64,000 nucleotides of DNA, from the NCBI RefSeq assembly GCF_004143485.2, contig NZ_ML974135.1, positions 34,899-98,898 on the forward strand, in the 5' to 3' direction. The translations under genes were made by a program, and so were the position numbers. This document shows, piece by piece, positions 14,896 to 24,157 of this stretch. Under the pieces are notes generated by a model. It ran no database searches. It had not been told where the DNA came from and saw nothing but the letters and a program-made list of their open reading frames with translations. Position 1 is the stretch's first letter, and each line of letters starts with the position of its first letter. This stretch comes from Halorussus amylolyticus (lineage in GTDB: Archaea; Halobacteriota; Halobacteria; Halobacteriales; Haladaptataceae).

Positions 14896-16341
14896 ATGTC
14901 CCAATTTCCTGTACACGAGTACATGGCGCTCGAACAGTTGCGGCTCTCGCGGGCGTGGTTAGTACGCGGCATGGTGATGGTTCTCATCGTGTCGCTGCTC
15001 GCCCCCTCTGCGGTCTCCGCGCTGACGTACGAACCGACGAACCTCCAGAAAGGCACGATAGAGAAGCCAGCGAACGGCACCACCGTCATCTCGATTCAGG
15101 GATTCAAGTTCGCGGGACAGTCGAGCGGGAAGAAGCCCGCTCGCCTCGTGGGCGTGAGTCCGCGCGGTAACGTCGAATGGGTTCACAACGGCTCGAACAA
15201 CGACGTGACGTGGTTCTACGACGTTGACCCGCTCGACAACGGGAACCTGCTCGTGACCGGCACCGAGTCCGGCGGGAGCAGCGTCTACGAGTACGACCCC
15301 GAGAACGACGAAATCGTCTGGTACGAGTACTTCGACGGTGTCCTCGACACCCACGACGCCGACCTCATCAACGACGGCGAGGAGATACTCGTCGCCAACA
15401 TGCGGAACTACAACACCTCGACCGACGACAGCGAGGACCGCATCTTCATCTACGACCGCGAGGAGGAGGAGATTACGTGGGAGTGGCACTTCGACGAACA
15501 CACCAACTGGACCGAAGACCAGGGCGGCACCTACGCGGCCGAACCGCCGAGCAACGACTGGACCCACGTCAACGACGTGGACAAGATTGCCGACGGCCAG
15601 TATCTGGTCTCGCCCCGGAACATGGACCAAGTGCTGGTCGTGAATCGCTCCACCAAGGAAATCGACATGCGACTCGGGGAGGACGACAACTACGACATCA
15701 TGCACGAGCAGCACAACCCCGACTTCCACATGAGCGAGAACGGCACGCCCACGATAACCGTCGCCGACAGCGAGAACGACCGCATCGTGGAGTACGCCAA
15801 ACGCGGCGACGAGTGGAAGCAGACGTGGGAACTCGGCTCGAATCAAGACTTCAACTGGCCGCGCGACGCCGACCGCCTGCCGAACGGCAACACCCTCGTC
15901 ACCGACTCGAACAATCAGCGTGTCATCGAAGTGACGCCCGAGGGCGAGGTCGTCTGGGAGTTCTACGCGCCGTGGGCACCCTACGACTCCGCGCGCGTCA
16001 GCGTCGAAGGGGAGTCCAGCGGCCCGACCATCGCCGACCAGGACGCCGAAGGCTCCTACGACGTGACCGGAAGCGCGGGTCTCACGCCCGGCACCGGCGA
16101 GCGACTCACCTTCTCGCAGTGGCTGAGCGGCGCGTTCGCCGGAACCGCGGTCACCGACCAAGTCGATTGGTTCTCGAACCGGTGGTCGAAGATAGCGCCG
16201 TGGATTCGTCCGGTCTGGATGGGACCGTGGGACTTCGTGGGCGTCGTCATCGCCACGCTCGTCCTCCTGTCGTGGGGACTCGGCGAACTACTCTACAACC
16301 GAAAGCGAATCTCGAACGGCGTCAGACGGCGACTCGCCTGA
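14896..16341 (+). CDS. Arylsulfotransferase (ASST)-like membrane protein
   Basis: A 481-residue protein with an N-terminal membrane segment/signal (about residues 18-42), a large outward-facing beta-propeller type domain and a C-terminal membrane helix (about 448-468) followed by a basic tail. Repeated blades of the form W...D..D.LDNGNLLVTG and DRLPNGNTLVTDSNNQRVIEVTPEGEVVWEF are typical of arylsulfate sulfotransferase/ASST-family propellers; HDADL and MHEQHNPDF could contribute catalytic His residues. Substrate unknown. A second ATG at 14923 (MALEQLRLSRAWL) is a possible start and would shorten the leader by nine residues. Confidence 0.8.
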   Translation: MSQFPVHEYMALEQLRLSRAWLVRGMVMVLIVSLLAPSAVSALTYEPTNLQKGTIEKPANGTTVISIQGFKFAGQSSGKKPARLVGVSPRGNVEWVHNGSNNDVTWFYDVDPLDNGNLLVTGTESGGSSVYEYDPENDEIVWYEYFDGVLDTHDADLINDGEEILVANMRNYNTSTDDSEDRIFIYDREEEEITWEWHFDEHTNWTEDQGGTYAAEPPSNDWTHVNDVDKIADGQYLVSPRNMDQVLVVNRSTKEIDMRLGEDDNYDIMHEQHNPDFHMSENGTPTITVADSENDRIVEYAKRGDEWKQTWELGSNQDFNWPRDADRLPNGNTLVTDSNNQRVIEVTPEGEVVWEFYAPWAPYDSARVSVEGESSGPTIADQDAEGSYDVTGSAGLTPGTGERLTFSQWLSGAFAGTAVTDQVDWFSNRWSKIAPWIRPVWMGPWDFVGVVIATLVLLSWGLGELLYNRKRISNGVRRRLA

Positions 16342-16359
16342 ATCGGTCGGGAGTCGCTC

Positions 16360-16572
16360 TCAGTTCAGATACCCTTCCTCGCGCTTCCACGCCTCCAGAC
16401 AGTCGTCGCTACAGAAGTGGTAGGTCCGGGCTATCAGGTCGCCGAACTCCGAGACCGCGTCGTCGCGGAACATCGGGTGGGGTTCGAACAGGTCGATGGA
16501 CTCCTCGCAGGTGACACACCCGACGTACTGGGAGTCGGCCTCCCCCTCGTACACGCCGTATCGTTCGGACAT
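16360..16572 (-). CDS. Small zinc-binding protein (four-Cys)
   Basis: A 70-residue acidic protein with CVTCEES near residue 19 and YHFCSDDCLEAWKREEG near residue 51, giving a CxxC...HxCxxxC pattern like TRASH/zinc-ribbon treble clef proteins. Small single-domain zinc proteins of this sort are frequent in haloarchaea and mostly uncharacterised. It is convergent with the arylsulfotransferase-like gene and lies 40 bases upstream of the NhaP-type gene start side, with no obvious functional link. Confidence 0.8.
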   Translation of the reverse strand: MSERYGVYEGEADSQYVGCVTCEESIDLFEPHPMFRDDAVSEFGDLIARTYHFCSDDCLEAWKREEGYLN

Positions 16573-16612
16573 ACGTCGCCTACGCCGCCCGTCCGGGTAA
16601 CGGTATCGTCGG

Positions 16613-17926
16613 TCAATCGGTCGTGACCTCCGCGCTCTCGTCGGGGGCGGTTCGGGACGACTGGTAGCGTTCGAGGAGGTCCATCGCGGGGTTGGCCGCC
16701 ACGCCGTGAACTACGATGGAGGTGAGGACGACGAAGCCGACGATTGCCCAGAGTCGTTCCTGCGCGACGAGGAGTTCGATTTCCGCGAACGTCGCCTCGT
16801 TGAACGCGTGGGCGAGGTAGTAGAACGACCCGATACCTCGGATACCGAACGCGGCGACGACCGCGCGCTCGCCCCACGGCACCGACGTGCCGAGCAGGCC
16901 GACCAGTCCGGCGACAGGACGAACCACCAGCACGATTACGAGACCGACCGCGATTTCCACCGGGGTCAGAGGCGCGAGCAGACCGCCGACGACTGCCCCG
17001 CCGAACAGCACCAGCACGGCCGCCATCAGGAGTCGCTCCACGATGACCGCGAAGTCGTGGAGGTCGCGGTAGTACTCGTGCTCCCACTCGTAGTGGCGGA
17101 GTTCGAGCGCGGCGACGAACACCGCGATGAAGCCGTAGCCGCCCGCGATTTCAGTCACGCCGTAAACGATGAGCGTGGCCGCGAGCGCCTCCGCGCCCTC
17201 CATCACCTCCGCGAGTTCGGTCGAGGAGGCCGACCCGAAGATGAACCGAGCGACCGCCTGTCCGCCGAGATAGCCGAACACCACGCCGACGATGATTTTG
17301 TACCCCACGTCCATCAGCGCCCACTCGCCGAGCCACGCGAGCGACCCGCCGGTGGCCCCCGCCATCGCGATGGCGAGGTTCGTGAACGGGAAGGCGAGAC
17401 CGTCGTTCAGCCCCGCTTCGGACGTGAGCGCGAACCGGACTTCGTCCTCCTGCTCGTCGGGGTCGATGGTGTCGTCGGTGTCCACGGTCGGCGGACTCGC
17501 CCCCACGTCGGACGCCAGTACGGGGTCGGTCGGCGCGAGGACCGCTCCGAGGAGCACCGCAGTCACACCGAGCGTGCCCATGACGCCCCATCCCAGCAGC
17601 GCGACCACGGCGATAGTCAGCGGCATCACGACGCCCAACAGCCGCCACGTTATCGACCACGCCCTCACGCTGAACGGTCGGTCGAGCTTCAGCCCCGACC
17701 CCATGAGCGCGATGATGACCACGAGTTCGGTGAGTCGTTCGGTGATTTCGGAGTGAGTGATGGGGTCCGGAAGCTCGATGCCGAGCGGAAGCGAGAACAG
17801 AATCATTCCCGCGGCGACGTAGATAATCGGAAACGAGAGCGGCTTGTCCGAGACGAGTCGCGGGAGGACGACCGCGCCGAGAACCGCCAGCCCCACGAGT
17901 ATCTGGACGATTTCGTAGACCGCCAT
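16613..17926 (-). CDS. CPA1/NhaP-type Na+/H+ (cation/proton) antiporter
   Basis: A 437-residue protein with about twelve membrane helices. ALTSEAGLNDGLAFPFTNLAIAM carries the conserved Asn-Asp pair of cation/proton antiporters (GLNDGLAFP) and GAVLAPTDPVLASDV the unwound-helix TDP motif of CPA1 transporters, both strong family marks. A cytoplasmic acidic loop (VDTDDTIDPDEQEDEV) sits between them, and AAFGIRGIGSFYYLAHA is the late conserved segment. It probably expels Na+ in exchange for protons for pH and salt homeostasis. The ATG at 17926 is used; the longer frame is Arg-rich and not part of the protein. Confidence 0.9.
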   Translation of the reverse strand: MAVYEIVQILVGLAVLGAVVLPRLVSDKPLSFPIIYVAAGMILFSLPLGIELPDPITHSEITERLTELVVIIALMGSGLKLDRPFSVRAWSITWRLLGVVMPLTIAVVALLGWGVMGTLGVTAVLLGAVLAPTDPVLASDVGASPPTVDTDDTIDPDEQEDEVRFALTSEAGLNDGLAFPFTNLAIAMAGATGGSLAWLGEWALMDVGYKIIVGVVFGYLGGQAVARFIFGSASSTELAEVMEGAEALAATLIVYGVTEIAGGYGFIAVFVAALELRHYEWEHEYYRDLHDFAVIVERLLMAAVLVLFGGAVVGGLLAPLTPVEIAVGLVIVLVVRPVAGLVGLLGTSVPWGERAVVAAFGIRGIGSFYYLAHAFNEATFAEIELLVAQERLWAIVGFVVLTSIVVHGVAANPAMDLLERYQSSRTAPDESAEVTTD

Positions 17927-18048
17927 CGCACCATCGTACCGGAGTCCGGCGTAAAGCTTCGTCGGCCGTCTTTCCGGGCGTCTCCGGGGCGGGAACCCGC
18001 CCCGGAGACGCCCGCGGATTCGGTCGGAAGTCGAAAATCGCCGACGGC

Positions 18049-18459
18049 TTAGTCGTCGTCGAGCGCGGCCTCCATCGCATCGGTGAACTGCCCGGTGTCT
18101 TCGGGGAACACCGACATCGGTCGGGGGCGTCCCTCGACCTTGATGCGGACCTTCCCGCGCTTTCGGTACGTCCAGTAGACGCTTGCGCCGCCGATGGACG
18201 CGAAGATGAGACCCACGGCCACGTCGCGCCGCGTGGATATCAGCCCCCATCCGAACAGGACGAGACTCAGCAGCCCCACGAACCAGTCGAACTGCTCGAC
18301 CGTGATTTCGACGATATCCTCGCGGTCGATTCGCGTCACCGACCCCGCGGCGTCCACGAGCAGGCTGGTGTCGGTCAGCGCGAGCGTCCCGCCGGTGCGG
18401 AGCGGAAAGCGTTCGAGGACGCGCTCGTCGTCTTCGAGCGCGTCTGCCACGTCAGTCAT
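18049..18459 (-). CDS. Membrane-associated PH-like protein, uncharacterised
   Basis: A 136-residue protein. The N-terminal part (ERVLERFPLRTGGTLALTDTSLLVDAAGSVTRIDREDIVEITVEQFDW) has the beta-strand rhythm of bacterial/archaeal PH-like domains. It is followed by two hydrophobic segments (about 63-78 and 83-98) and a second strand-rich section (KVRIKVEGRPRPMSVFPED). Function unknown; such proteins may bind lipid or protein at the membrane. Confidence 0.7.
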   Translation of the reverse strand: MTDVADALEDDERVLERFPLRTGGTLALTDTSLLVDAAGSVTRIDREDIVEITVEQFDWFVGLLSLVLFGWGLISTRRDVAVGLIFASIGGASVYWTYRKRGKVRIKVEGRPRPMSVFPEDTGQFTDAMEAALDDD

Positions 18460-18562
18460 CGTGAGCGTGGTTGGCAGTTCACGTAAAAAAGCGGGTCGGT
18501 TCGCGCGCCGACGCGAGATTCGCGCGAATCGGCGGAATTCGTGCGAATCGATGGGATTCGAA

Positions 18563-20155
18563 TCAGTCTGCCTTGGGTGTGCGTTCCTCGGAGTCCGGTC
18601 CGCCGACGCTGTCCCAGAACGATTCGAAGTCGCCGTCGTCCTCGGACATCTCCTCCAGTTCGGTCACGCCGCGCTCCTCGGGCGTGCCCTCGATGGTGTT
18701 GTCGAGGAAGAACGCGATGATGCCGCCGACCGCCATCCCGGTCGAACCGATGACGAACACCGTGGTCGCGACGACTTCGGTGCCGAGAAGCGGGCCGACC
18801 GCCGGAACCGCGGCGAGACCCTGCTGGAAGGTCGCCGCGTCGCCGACGTTGCCCATGTACCCCGGAATCGCGAGCCCGGCGAACAGCGCGATGCCGACGA
18901 TGAACACGTTCCGGTTGCTGTCGAGGTCCACGAACTTGAGCTGTGAGAGACCGACCGCCGCGATTTGGCCGAACATGGCGATGTAGAGACCGCCCACGAT
19001 GGGGTTCGGAATCGTGGCGAACAGTTGGCCGACGTAGCCGATGAGGCCCGCGACTATCATCACGAACGCGCCGATTTGGACGACGTATCTGCTCGCGACG
19101 CCCGTGATACCGATTGCGCCCACGTTCTCGGTGTAGGAGGTCGAACCGTTACCTGTGCCCATGATTCCGGCGAAGGTGTTGCCGAGACCCTCCATGCCGA
19201 TACCGTGGTCGATGCGCTTCTTGCTCGGCGCGGCCTTGCCTGCAAGGCGAGCGACCGCGTGGTAGTCGCCGAAGCTCTCGATGGCCGACGCGAGCATCCC
19301 GGCAATCATCCCGATGATGAACGCCGGAGTGAACAGCGGCATTCCCCACTGGAAGGGGTAGATGGGCTGAATCGCGGGTGCGCTCGCGACCGCCGCGAGG
19401 TCCACGTAGCTCGCCGACCCCTCGGCGTAGAAGCCCGTCACGGACAGCACCGCCGCGATTATCCACGCAGTCCCGATGCCCAACAGGACCGGGTAGAGCC
19501 GGAACGTCCGGTGGTACTTATCGAGGTAGTGGGAGAACAGCACGATGAGGACGAGCGTCAGGCCCATCAGCCACCAGTTCTGGCCCTCGGCGGCGCTAAT
19601 CTGGGGCGCGTTGAACAGCGCGAGACCGATGAGCGCGATGGTCGGCGCGATGACGACCGGGCTCATGTACCGCTTGAGCGCGCCCATGATGCCGAAGTAG
19701 CCGATGAGCACCTCGACCAGACCGGCCACGATGACCGCGCCCATGAGTTCGCGTATCATTATCTCCCAGCCAGCGCCCTGAGCCGCGATGACGCCGATGA
19801 TGGCGATGGCGGGCGCGAGCATCGAGAACGTCCCGCCCTGCACGATTGGGTAGCGGTTCCCGATGGTGGTCTGGGCCAGCGTGCCGATGCCCGAAACGAG
19901 GAAGAAGGTGCCGATGAGTCGGCCGACCTGCTCGTCGGGCATCCCCATCGTCCCGGCGAGCGCGAGCGGGATGGCGACCGTCGCACCAATCATCGTCAGG
20001 TAATGCTGGAAGCCGAGGAGGGCCGACTCGCCGAGCGGCGGCTTGTCCTCGATGCCGTACTCCACGAAGCTCGCGGCGTCGGCATCGTCGGAACTGGGGT
20101 TGGTCGCCGGGCCGTGAGCTTCGACAGATTCGTCGAAGCCGTCGTCACCGCTCAT
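18563..20155 (-). CDS. NCS2 family xanthine/uracil permease
   Basis: A 530-residue membrane transporter with about fourteen helices. The family signatures QHYLTMIGATVAIPLAL (helix 1) and the region AIESFGDYHAVARLAG...NTFAGIMGTGNGSTSYTENVGAIGITGVASRYV (helices 8-10, with the Glu and the SxTxxxENxG motif of NCS2 proteins) are clear. It probably imports a nucleobase by H+ or Na+ symport. The ATG at 20155 is preferred to the GTG at 20185 because GGAGG lies 12 bases before it on a leadered transcript. A dyad near the predicted transcript start suggests repression by a nucleobase-responsive regulator. Confidence 0.9.
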   Translation of the reverse strand: MSGDDGFDESVEAHGPATNPSSDDADAASFVEYGIEDKPPLGESALLGFQHYLTMIGATVAIPLALAGTMGMPDEQVGRLIGTFFLVSGIGTLAQTTIGNRYPIVQGGTFSMLAPAIAIIGVIAAQGAGWEIMIRELMGAVIVAGLVEVLIGYFGIMGALKRYMSPVVIAPTIALIGLALFNAPQISAAEGQNWWLMGLTLVLIVLFSHYLDKYHRTFRLYPVLLGIGTAWIIAAVLSVTGFYAEGSASYVDLAAVASAPAIQPIYPFQWGMPLFTPAFIIGMIAGMLASAIESFGDYHAVARLAGKAAPSKKRIDHGIGMEGLGNTFAGIMGTGNGSTSYTENVGAIGITGVASRYVVQIGAFVMIVAGLIGYVGQLFATIPNPIVGGLYIAMFGQIAAVGLSQLKFVDLDSNRNVFIVGIALFAGLAIPGYMGNVGDAATFQQGLAAVPAVGPLLGTEVVATTVFVIGSTGMAVGGIIAFFLDNTIEGTPEERGVTELEEMSEDDGDFESFWDSVGGPDSEERTPKAD

Positions 20156-20207
20156 GGGCGGTCGAACCTCCGGATTCGCGGACACTGTCGGCGCGCATCA
20201 CGAAAAT

Positions 20208-20222
20208 TGATAACGGTTATCA
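20208..20222 (-). promoter_or_regulatory. Candidate operator of the NCS2 permease
   Basis: TGATAAC-G-GTTATCA, a seven-base-arm dyad, lies about 30 bases downstream of the TATA box at 20253-20263 on the minus strand, next to the predicted transcription start. That is a typical repressor-binding position. Confidence 0.5.
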
Positions 20223-20252
20223 TGGCTGGCACACCTACCATTGGATAAACAG

Positions 20253-20263
20253 TTTATTTAAAT
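20253..20263 (-). promoter_or_regulatory. TATA box for the NCS2 permease
   Basis: ATTTAAATAAA on the minus strand is close to consensus. It predicts a transcript start near 20226-20230 and a leader of about 70 bases that includes the GGAGG at 20171-20167. Confidence 0.6.
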
Positions 20264-20348
20264 CCTCCGGTGATTTGTTCCGGAACGGCGCTTCGAACCG
20301 ATGAATTTGAGGACAATCTATTTGACGGCTCTCCGAAAGATAGTGGGT

Positions 20349-22241
20349 ATGGCCTCCGAACCCACCTACGACGTTCGCGCCGAACTCGACGTCGCCGTCG
20401 AGATGCGCGACGGGACGCGATTGGCGACCGACATTTATCGGCCCGCCGACCCCGAGACGGGTGACCCAATCGACGACCCGAAGCCCGCGCTCCTCGACCG
20501 CACGCCGTACAACAAGCGCGGTCGGATGGAGCGCCACGGCGAGTGGTACGCCGAGCGCGGCTACGTCGTGGCGATACAGGACTGCCGCGGACGCTTCGAG
20601 AGCGAGGGCGACTACTACATCTTCGTGAACGAGGCCGAGGACGGCTACGACACCGTCGAATGGCTCGCAGAGCGCGACTACTGCGACGGACAGGTCGGCA
20701 CCTTCGGCACCTCCTACGGCGCGTGGGTCCAGTCGGCGCTCGCCACGCAGGACCCGCCTCACCTCGAAGCCATGTTCGTCAATCAGGGCGCGGCCAACGG
20801 TCGGGAGGCCACCTTCCGGCACAACGGCGCGTTCGAACTCCGGTGGCTCTGCTGGGCGCTCACGCTCGGCGGCGGGTTCGCCAAGCGCGCGCTCTCCGAC
20901 CCCGACGTACAGCGCCGACTCGCGAACGTTGACACCCGCGAGGTGCTGGCCGACGGCCCGGTCCAGCGCGGCCAGTCCCCCCTGCGCCACATCCCGAACT
21001 ACGAGGAGTGGGCGTTCGACATCATGGAGCAGGGAGACGCCGACGACGAACTCTGGCAGTCGCCCGGCGTCAACTTCGAGCGATTCCGCGAGGAGAGCGC
21101 GGACGTGCCGACCGTCTACTCGGGCGCGTGGTACGACTCGTACACCAAAGCGACCTGCGACAACTTCGAGGCGCTCGCCGAGGAGAAAGACGCCGACCAC
21201 TTCCTCCTGATGGGACCGTGGACTCACGGCTGGGACACCTATCCCCTCCCGTCGTGGAACAAGTCGTACTCCGGCGAGACCGAGTTCGGAGAGGCCGCGC
21301 TCAGGGATTATCAGGAGGTCCGCCTCCAATTCTTCGACCACTACCTCAAGGGCGAGGAGACGTGGGGCGACCAGCCGACGGTCCAGTACTTCCGGATGGG
21401 CGGCGGCGACGGCCACCGGGTGCAGGGCGAGCGCATCTTCCACGGCGGCGAGTGGCGCGAGGCCGACGAGTGGCCGCTTCCCGGCACCGAGTACGAGAAG
21501 TTCTTCGCGCACGCGGACGGGACGCTCGCTCGCGAGCGTCCCGACGCCGAGGAGTCTGCGACCACCTACGAGTTCGACCCCAAGGACCCGGTGCCGACCC
21601 TCGGCGGCAACTGCTCGTCGTACATCTCCTACGAACCCCGCGAGGAGTCGATTCTGGAGTACCCCCTCTCCGAGCGCAAACTCCTCGACATCACCGGTCG
21701 TGGCGGGTACGACCAGCGCACGCGCGAGGACACGTACTTCGCCGACGAACCGCATCGGCCCCTCGAACAGCGCGACGACGTGCTGGTGTTCCGCACGCCA
21801 CCGCTCGAAGAGGCGGTCGAAATCGCCGGACCGATTCGAGTGCGAGTCTACGGTTCGACCGACGCCGCCGACACCGACTTCACCGCGAAGCTAATCGACG
21901 AGTACCCCGCGAGCGAGGAGTTCCCCGAAGGCTTCGCGCTGAATCTCTCGGACTCCATCTGCCGGGCCAGATACCGGGGGTATCGCGACCACCCGGACTT
22001 CGTGGACCCCGGAGAAATCTACGATTTCTACATGGAACCGTACCCGACCGCGAACGTCTTCGAGGCGGGCCACCGGATTCGACTCGACATCTCGTCGTCG
22101 AACTTCCCGCGATACGACGTGAACCACAACACGGGCGGCCCCCTTTACGGAGACAGGGAGTACGAGGTGGCGACTAACACGGTGTATCACGAAAAGGAGC
22201 ATCCGACTCACATCGAATTACCCATTCGACCGCGAGAGTAG
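20349..22241 (+). CDS. CocE/NonD family (X-Pro dipeptidyl-peptidase type) hydrolase
   Basis: A 630-residue alpha/beta hydrolase. The N-terminal domain holds the nucleophile elbow GTFGTSYGAW (Ser near residue 122) preceded by AIQDCRGRFESEGDYY, both typical of CocE/S15 enzymes. GPWTHGW (near residue 291) carries the likely catalytic His, and a jelly-roll C-terminal domain runs from about 430 to the end (LDISSSNFPRYDVNHNTG). Members cleave esters, amides or X-Pro peptides; the substrate is unknown. The ATG at 20349 is about 35 bases after TCTATTTGA, fitting a leaderless start. It is divergent from the permease gene. Confidence 0.85.
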   Translation: MASEPTYDVRAELDVAVEMRDGTRLATDIYRPADPETGDPIDDPKPALLDRTPYNKRGRMERHGEWYAERGYVVAIQDCRGRFESEGDYYIFVNEAEDGYDTVEWLAERDYCDGQVGTFGTSYGAWVQSALATQDPPHLEAMFVNQGAANGREATFRHNGAFELRWLCWALTLGGGFAKRALSDPDVQRRLANVDTREVLADGPVQRGQSPLRHIPNYEEWAFDIMEQGDADDELWQSPGVNFERFREESADVPTVYSGAWYDSYTKATCDNFEALAEEKDADHFLLMGPWTHGWDTYPLPSWNKSYSGETEFGEAALRDYQEVRLQFFDHYLKGEETWGDQPTVQYFRMGGGDGHRVQGERIFHGGEWREADEWPLPGTEYEKFFAHADGTLARERPDAEESATTYEFDPKDPVPTLGGNCSSYISYEPREESILEYPLSERKLLDITGRGGYDQRTREDTYFADEPHRPLEQRDDVLVFRTPPLEEAVEIAGPIRVRVYGSTDAADTDFTAKLIDEYPASEEFPEGFALNLSDSICRARYRGYRDHPDFVDPGEIYDFYMEPYPTANVFEAGHRIRLDISSSNFPRYDVNHNTGGPLYGDREYEVATNTVYHEKEHPTHIELPIRPRE

Positions 22242-22273
22242 AGGCGGTTCGAGCGAGCGCTCGGTCGGTCAAC

Positions 22274-22475
22274 CGAAAGGGTGGGGATGAAAGGGGCGGC
22301 GCGCTCGCGCCCGGAGGGCATCGGTCGCCTCAGTGACCCCTATCCGCGCCGAGGCGGTGCGTTGTCTGCGGGAGCGAAGCGACCGCAGGCTCGTCGGATG
22401 TGTCCGACGGCGCGGTGAGGCGCGGATATGTCACCTGAGCGACCGCGAGCGCGCCGGGGCTTTCTGTCTGTTGTT
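22274..22475 (-). repeat. Palindromic intergenic element, copy A
   Basis: This element fills most of the 367-base gap before the creatininase gene. Read on the minus strand it has, in order, CAGAAAGCCCCGG, CATATCCGCGCCTC, a CTGCGG...CCGCAG hairpin, AACGCACCGCCTCGG-CGCGGATAGGGG, then GCCGCCCCTTTCA and CCCCACCCT. The same blocks in the same order are found on the plus strand at 27881-28097. CGGATAGGGG-side and CATATCCGCG pieces pair with each other, so the element can fold on itself. No gene is seen here. A TATA-like GAATTAAC near 22577 serves the next gene. Confidence 0.75.
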
Positions 22476-22608
22476 GGTTCTCGGAATTACAATTCGCGAC
22501 GAGCGTCGTAACCGATTCATGGTGTCTCGCTACCGACACCCACCACAATCCTCCAAACACCACTTTCACCGCGGAAGAATTAACTCGGTCCGCCACACTC
22601 TCGGAACC

Positions 22609-23403
22609 ATGTACCTCGCAGACCGGACGTGGCCGGAGCTAAGCGATTACGTCGCCGAGGAGTCGCTCGCGGTCGTGCCGCTGGGTTCGACCGAGCAACA
22701 CGGCCCTCACTTGCCGCTCTCGACCGACCACCGAATCGCCGAGTCGCTCGCCCGCGAGGCGACCGACCGGTCGGGCTACCTCTGTACGCCCACCGTGAAC
22801 GTCGGCATGAGCGTCCACCACAAGCAGTTCCACGGCACGATGTGGGCCGACCCGCCGGAGTTTCGGGACTACGTCGAGAGCTTCTCGCGGAATCTGGCGT
22901 ACCACGGCATCGACCGCATCGTCTACGTCAACGCCCACGGCGGGAACCAGACCCACCTCCGCGAAGTGGGTCGTCGCCTGCGCGAGGACGAGGTCGCCTA
23001 CGCGGTCGAGTGGATGTGGGACGAGTCGATTCCCGACCTCGTGAACGATATTTTCGAAGTGAACGGACCCCACGGCGGGCCGAAGGAGACCGCGATGATG
23101 ATGCACATCGACCCCGACCTCGTGCACGAGGAGAAACTGGCGGACGCCCGCGACGACGGCGTGCCGGACTACCCGCTCGACGACTCGTACGTCCACGGCG
23201 CGCGCAACTTCTACGACTCCATCGACAACTCCGACAACGGCGTGTTCGGCGACCAGACCGACGCGACTCCCGAGAAGGGCGAGCAGATTTTCGACGCCGC
23301 GGCCGAGCAGTTGGTCCACCTGCTGGAGTGGATAGACGACCAAGAGTTCCGGGACCTGATGGCGAAGCCACACGTGGACCCCCAACCCGGAAGTCGGCGG
23401 TAG
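22609..23403 (+). CDS. Creatininase family hydrolase
   Basis: A 264-residue protein with the metal-binding pattern of creatinine amidohydrolase-type enzymes: PLGSTEQHGPHLPLSTDH (Glu, His and Asp ligands, residues about 22-39), YVNAHGGNQ (His near 108) and GGPKETAMMM (Glu near 165). Relatives include creatininase and the formamide hydrolase of riboflavin/F420 biosynthesis (ArfB). Without the partner genes I cannot decide which. The ATG at 22609 begins the conserved MYLADRTWPEL and lies about 30 bases after a TATA-like GAATTAAC. Confidence 0.85.
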   Translation: MYLADRTWPELSDYVAEESLAVVPLGSTEQHGPHLPLSTDHRIAESLAREATDRSGYLCTPTVNVGMSVHHKQFHGTMWADPPEFRDYVESFSRNLAYHGIDRIVYVNAHGGNQTHLREVGRRLREDEVAYAVEWMWDESIPDLVNDIFEVNGPHGGPKETAMMMHIDPDLVHEEKLADARDDGVPDYPLDDSYVHGARNFYDSIDNSDNGVFGDQTDATPEKGEQIFDAAAEQLVHLLEWIDDQEFRDLMAKPHVDPQPGSRR

Positions 23404-23458
23404 CGCCGAAATCGCGCGAGTCGGGCGAACTAAAACCGTACCGCCCGTTCGTCAAGCT

Positions 23459-23758
23459 ATGGTCGAGGAAACCGGAACCGAAGCCGATACCGAGACGATT
23501 CGAGTGTGGCTGGTCGAGCGCACGTATTCGGACGACGAGCAGAATCTCATCATCCTCGTCTACGCCACGACCGACGGAGAGCGGTACTTCCGCAAGGAGC
23601 GCGCGCTCACGAGCTTTACCGACGTGCGCGACACGACCGCCGCAATCGACGTTTCGCCCGACAACCTCGGGAGCGTGGACGACGCCGAGACGCGCGAGCA
23701 GTACGCCACCGAAGCCGCGCGAATGGCGGACGAACACGACCCGGAAGACGCGATTTAG
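23459..23758 (+). CDS. Small acidic haloarchaeal protein
   Basis: A 99-residue protein with a central beta-rich stretch (TIRVWLVERTYSDDEQNLIILVYATTDGERYFRKERAL) and an acidic helical C-terminus. There is no signal or membrane segment. I do not recognise a characterised family; similar small proteins are common in haloarchaea. It follows the creatininase gene by 55 bases on the same strand and could share its transcript. Confidence 0.7.
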   Translation: MVEETGTEADTETIRVWLVERTYSDDEQNLIILVYATTDGERYFRKERALTSFTDVRDTTAAIDVSPDNLGSVDDAETREQYATEAARMADEHDPEDAI

Positions 23759-23829
23759 CCGCCTTCGACGGCCGCGCCAACCCAGAGTCGGCCCGAACGC
23801 ATAACCCTGACCGCGTCGGCGTTCGGGCC

Positions 23830-24093
23830 ATGAGCGACCGACCGCGAGACGCGACCGGCGACGAGTACGGCAACCACCTCGACGAGGAGGCGGCCGGCGA
23901 GCGGCGCTCGCCGGCCGCCTCGGGCATCGAGGGCGACGAATCCGACGATAGCTGGCTATCCGAGGGCGCAATCGGACTGGTCATCCTCGCGGGCGTCGTC
24001 CTGTTTTTCTTCCCGGAGCCAGCGACGTCGGGAATCGGAATCCTCCTCATCCTCGTCGGTCTCGCGGCGTGGGTGCTGAACAGGGTGACGTGA
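23830..24093 (+). CDS. Small membrane protein
   Basis: An 87-residue protein with an acidic N-terminal half (residues 1-44) and two closely spaced hydrophobic segments (about 48-62 and 68-84) ending WVLNRVT. Many haloarchaeal genomes have short proteins of this build with no known role. The ATG at 23830 is the first in frame. Confidence 0.65.
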   Translation: MSDRPRDATGDEYGNHLDEEAAGERRSPAASGIEGDESDDSWLSEGAIGLVILAGVVLFFFPEPATSGIGILLILVGLAAWVLNRVT

Positions 24094-24114
24094 GGAGGCG
24101 ACACTTCCGACTGG

Positions 24115-24157
24115 GCGGCGGGGGGGGGCGGGCCCCCGCGGGCCCCCCCCCCGCCGC
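24115..24157. terminator. GC-only hairpin between small membrane protein and P450
   Basis: GCGGCG plus a G run is mirrored by a C run plus GCCGC around a GGGCCC-type centre, followed by TTT. It could terminate the upstream transcript. The homopolymer tracts also make this a place where base counts may be wrong. Confidence 0.5.

Noticed and set aside
14535-15089. Frames around the phosphoribosyltransferase remnant
   Set aside because: They read other frames of the remnant and of the next gene, with low-complexity Arg/Ser composition and no conserved segment.
22242-22608. Possible tRNA or small RNA gene in the hairpin-rich gap
   Set aside because: The dyads do not make a cloverleaf with a T-loop GTTCRA and conserved positions; they match the palindromic element at 28 kb.
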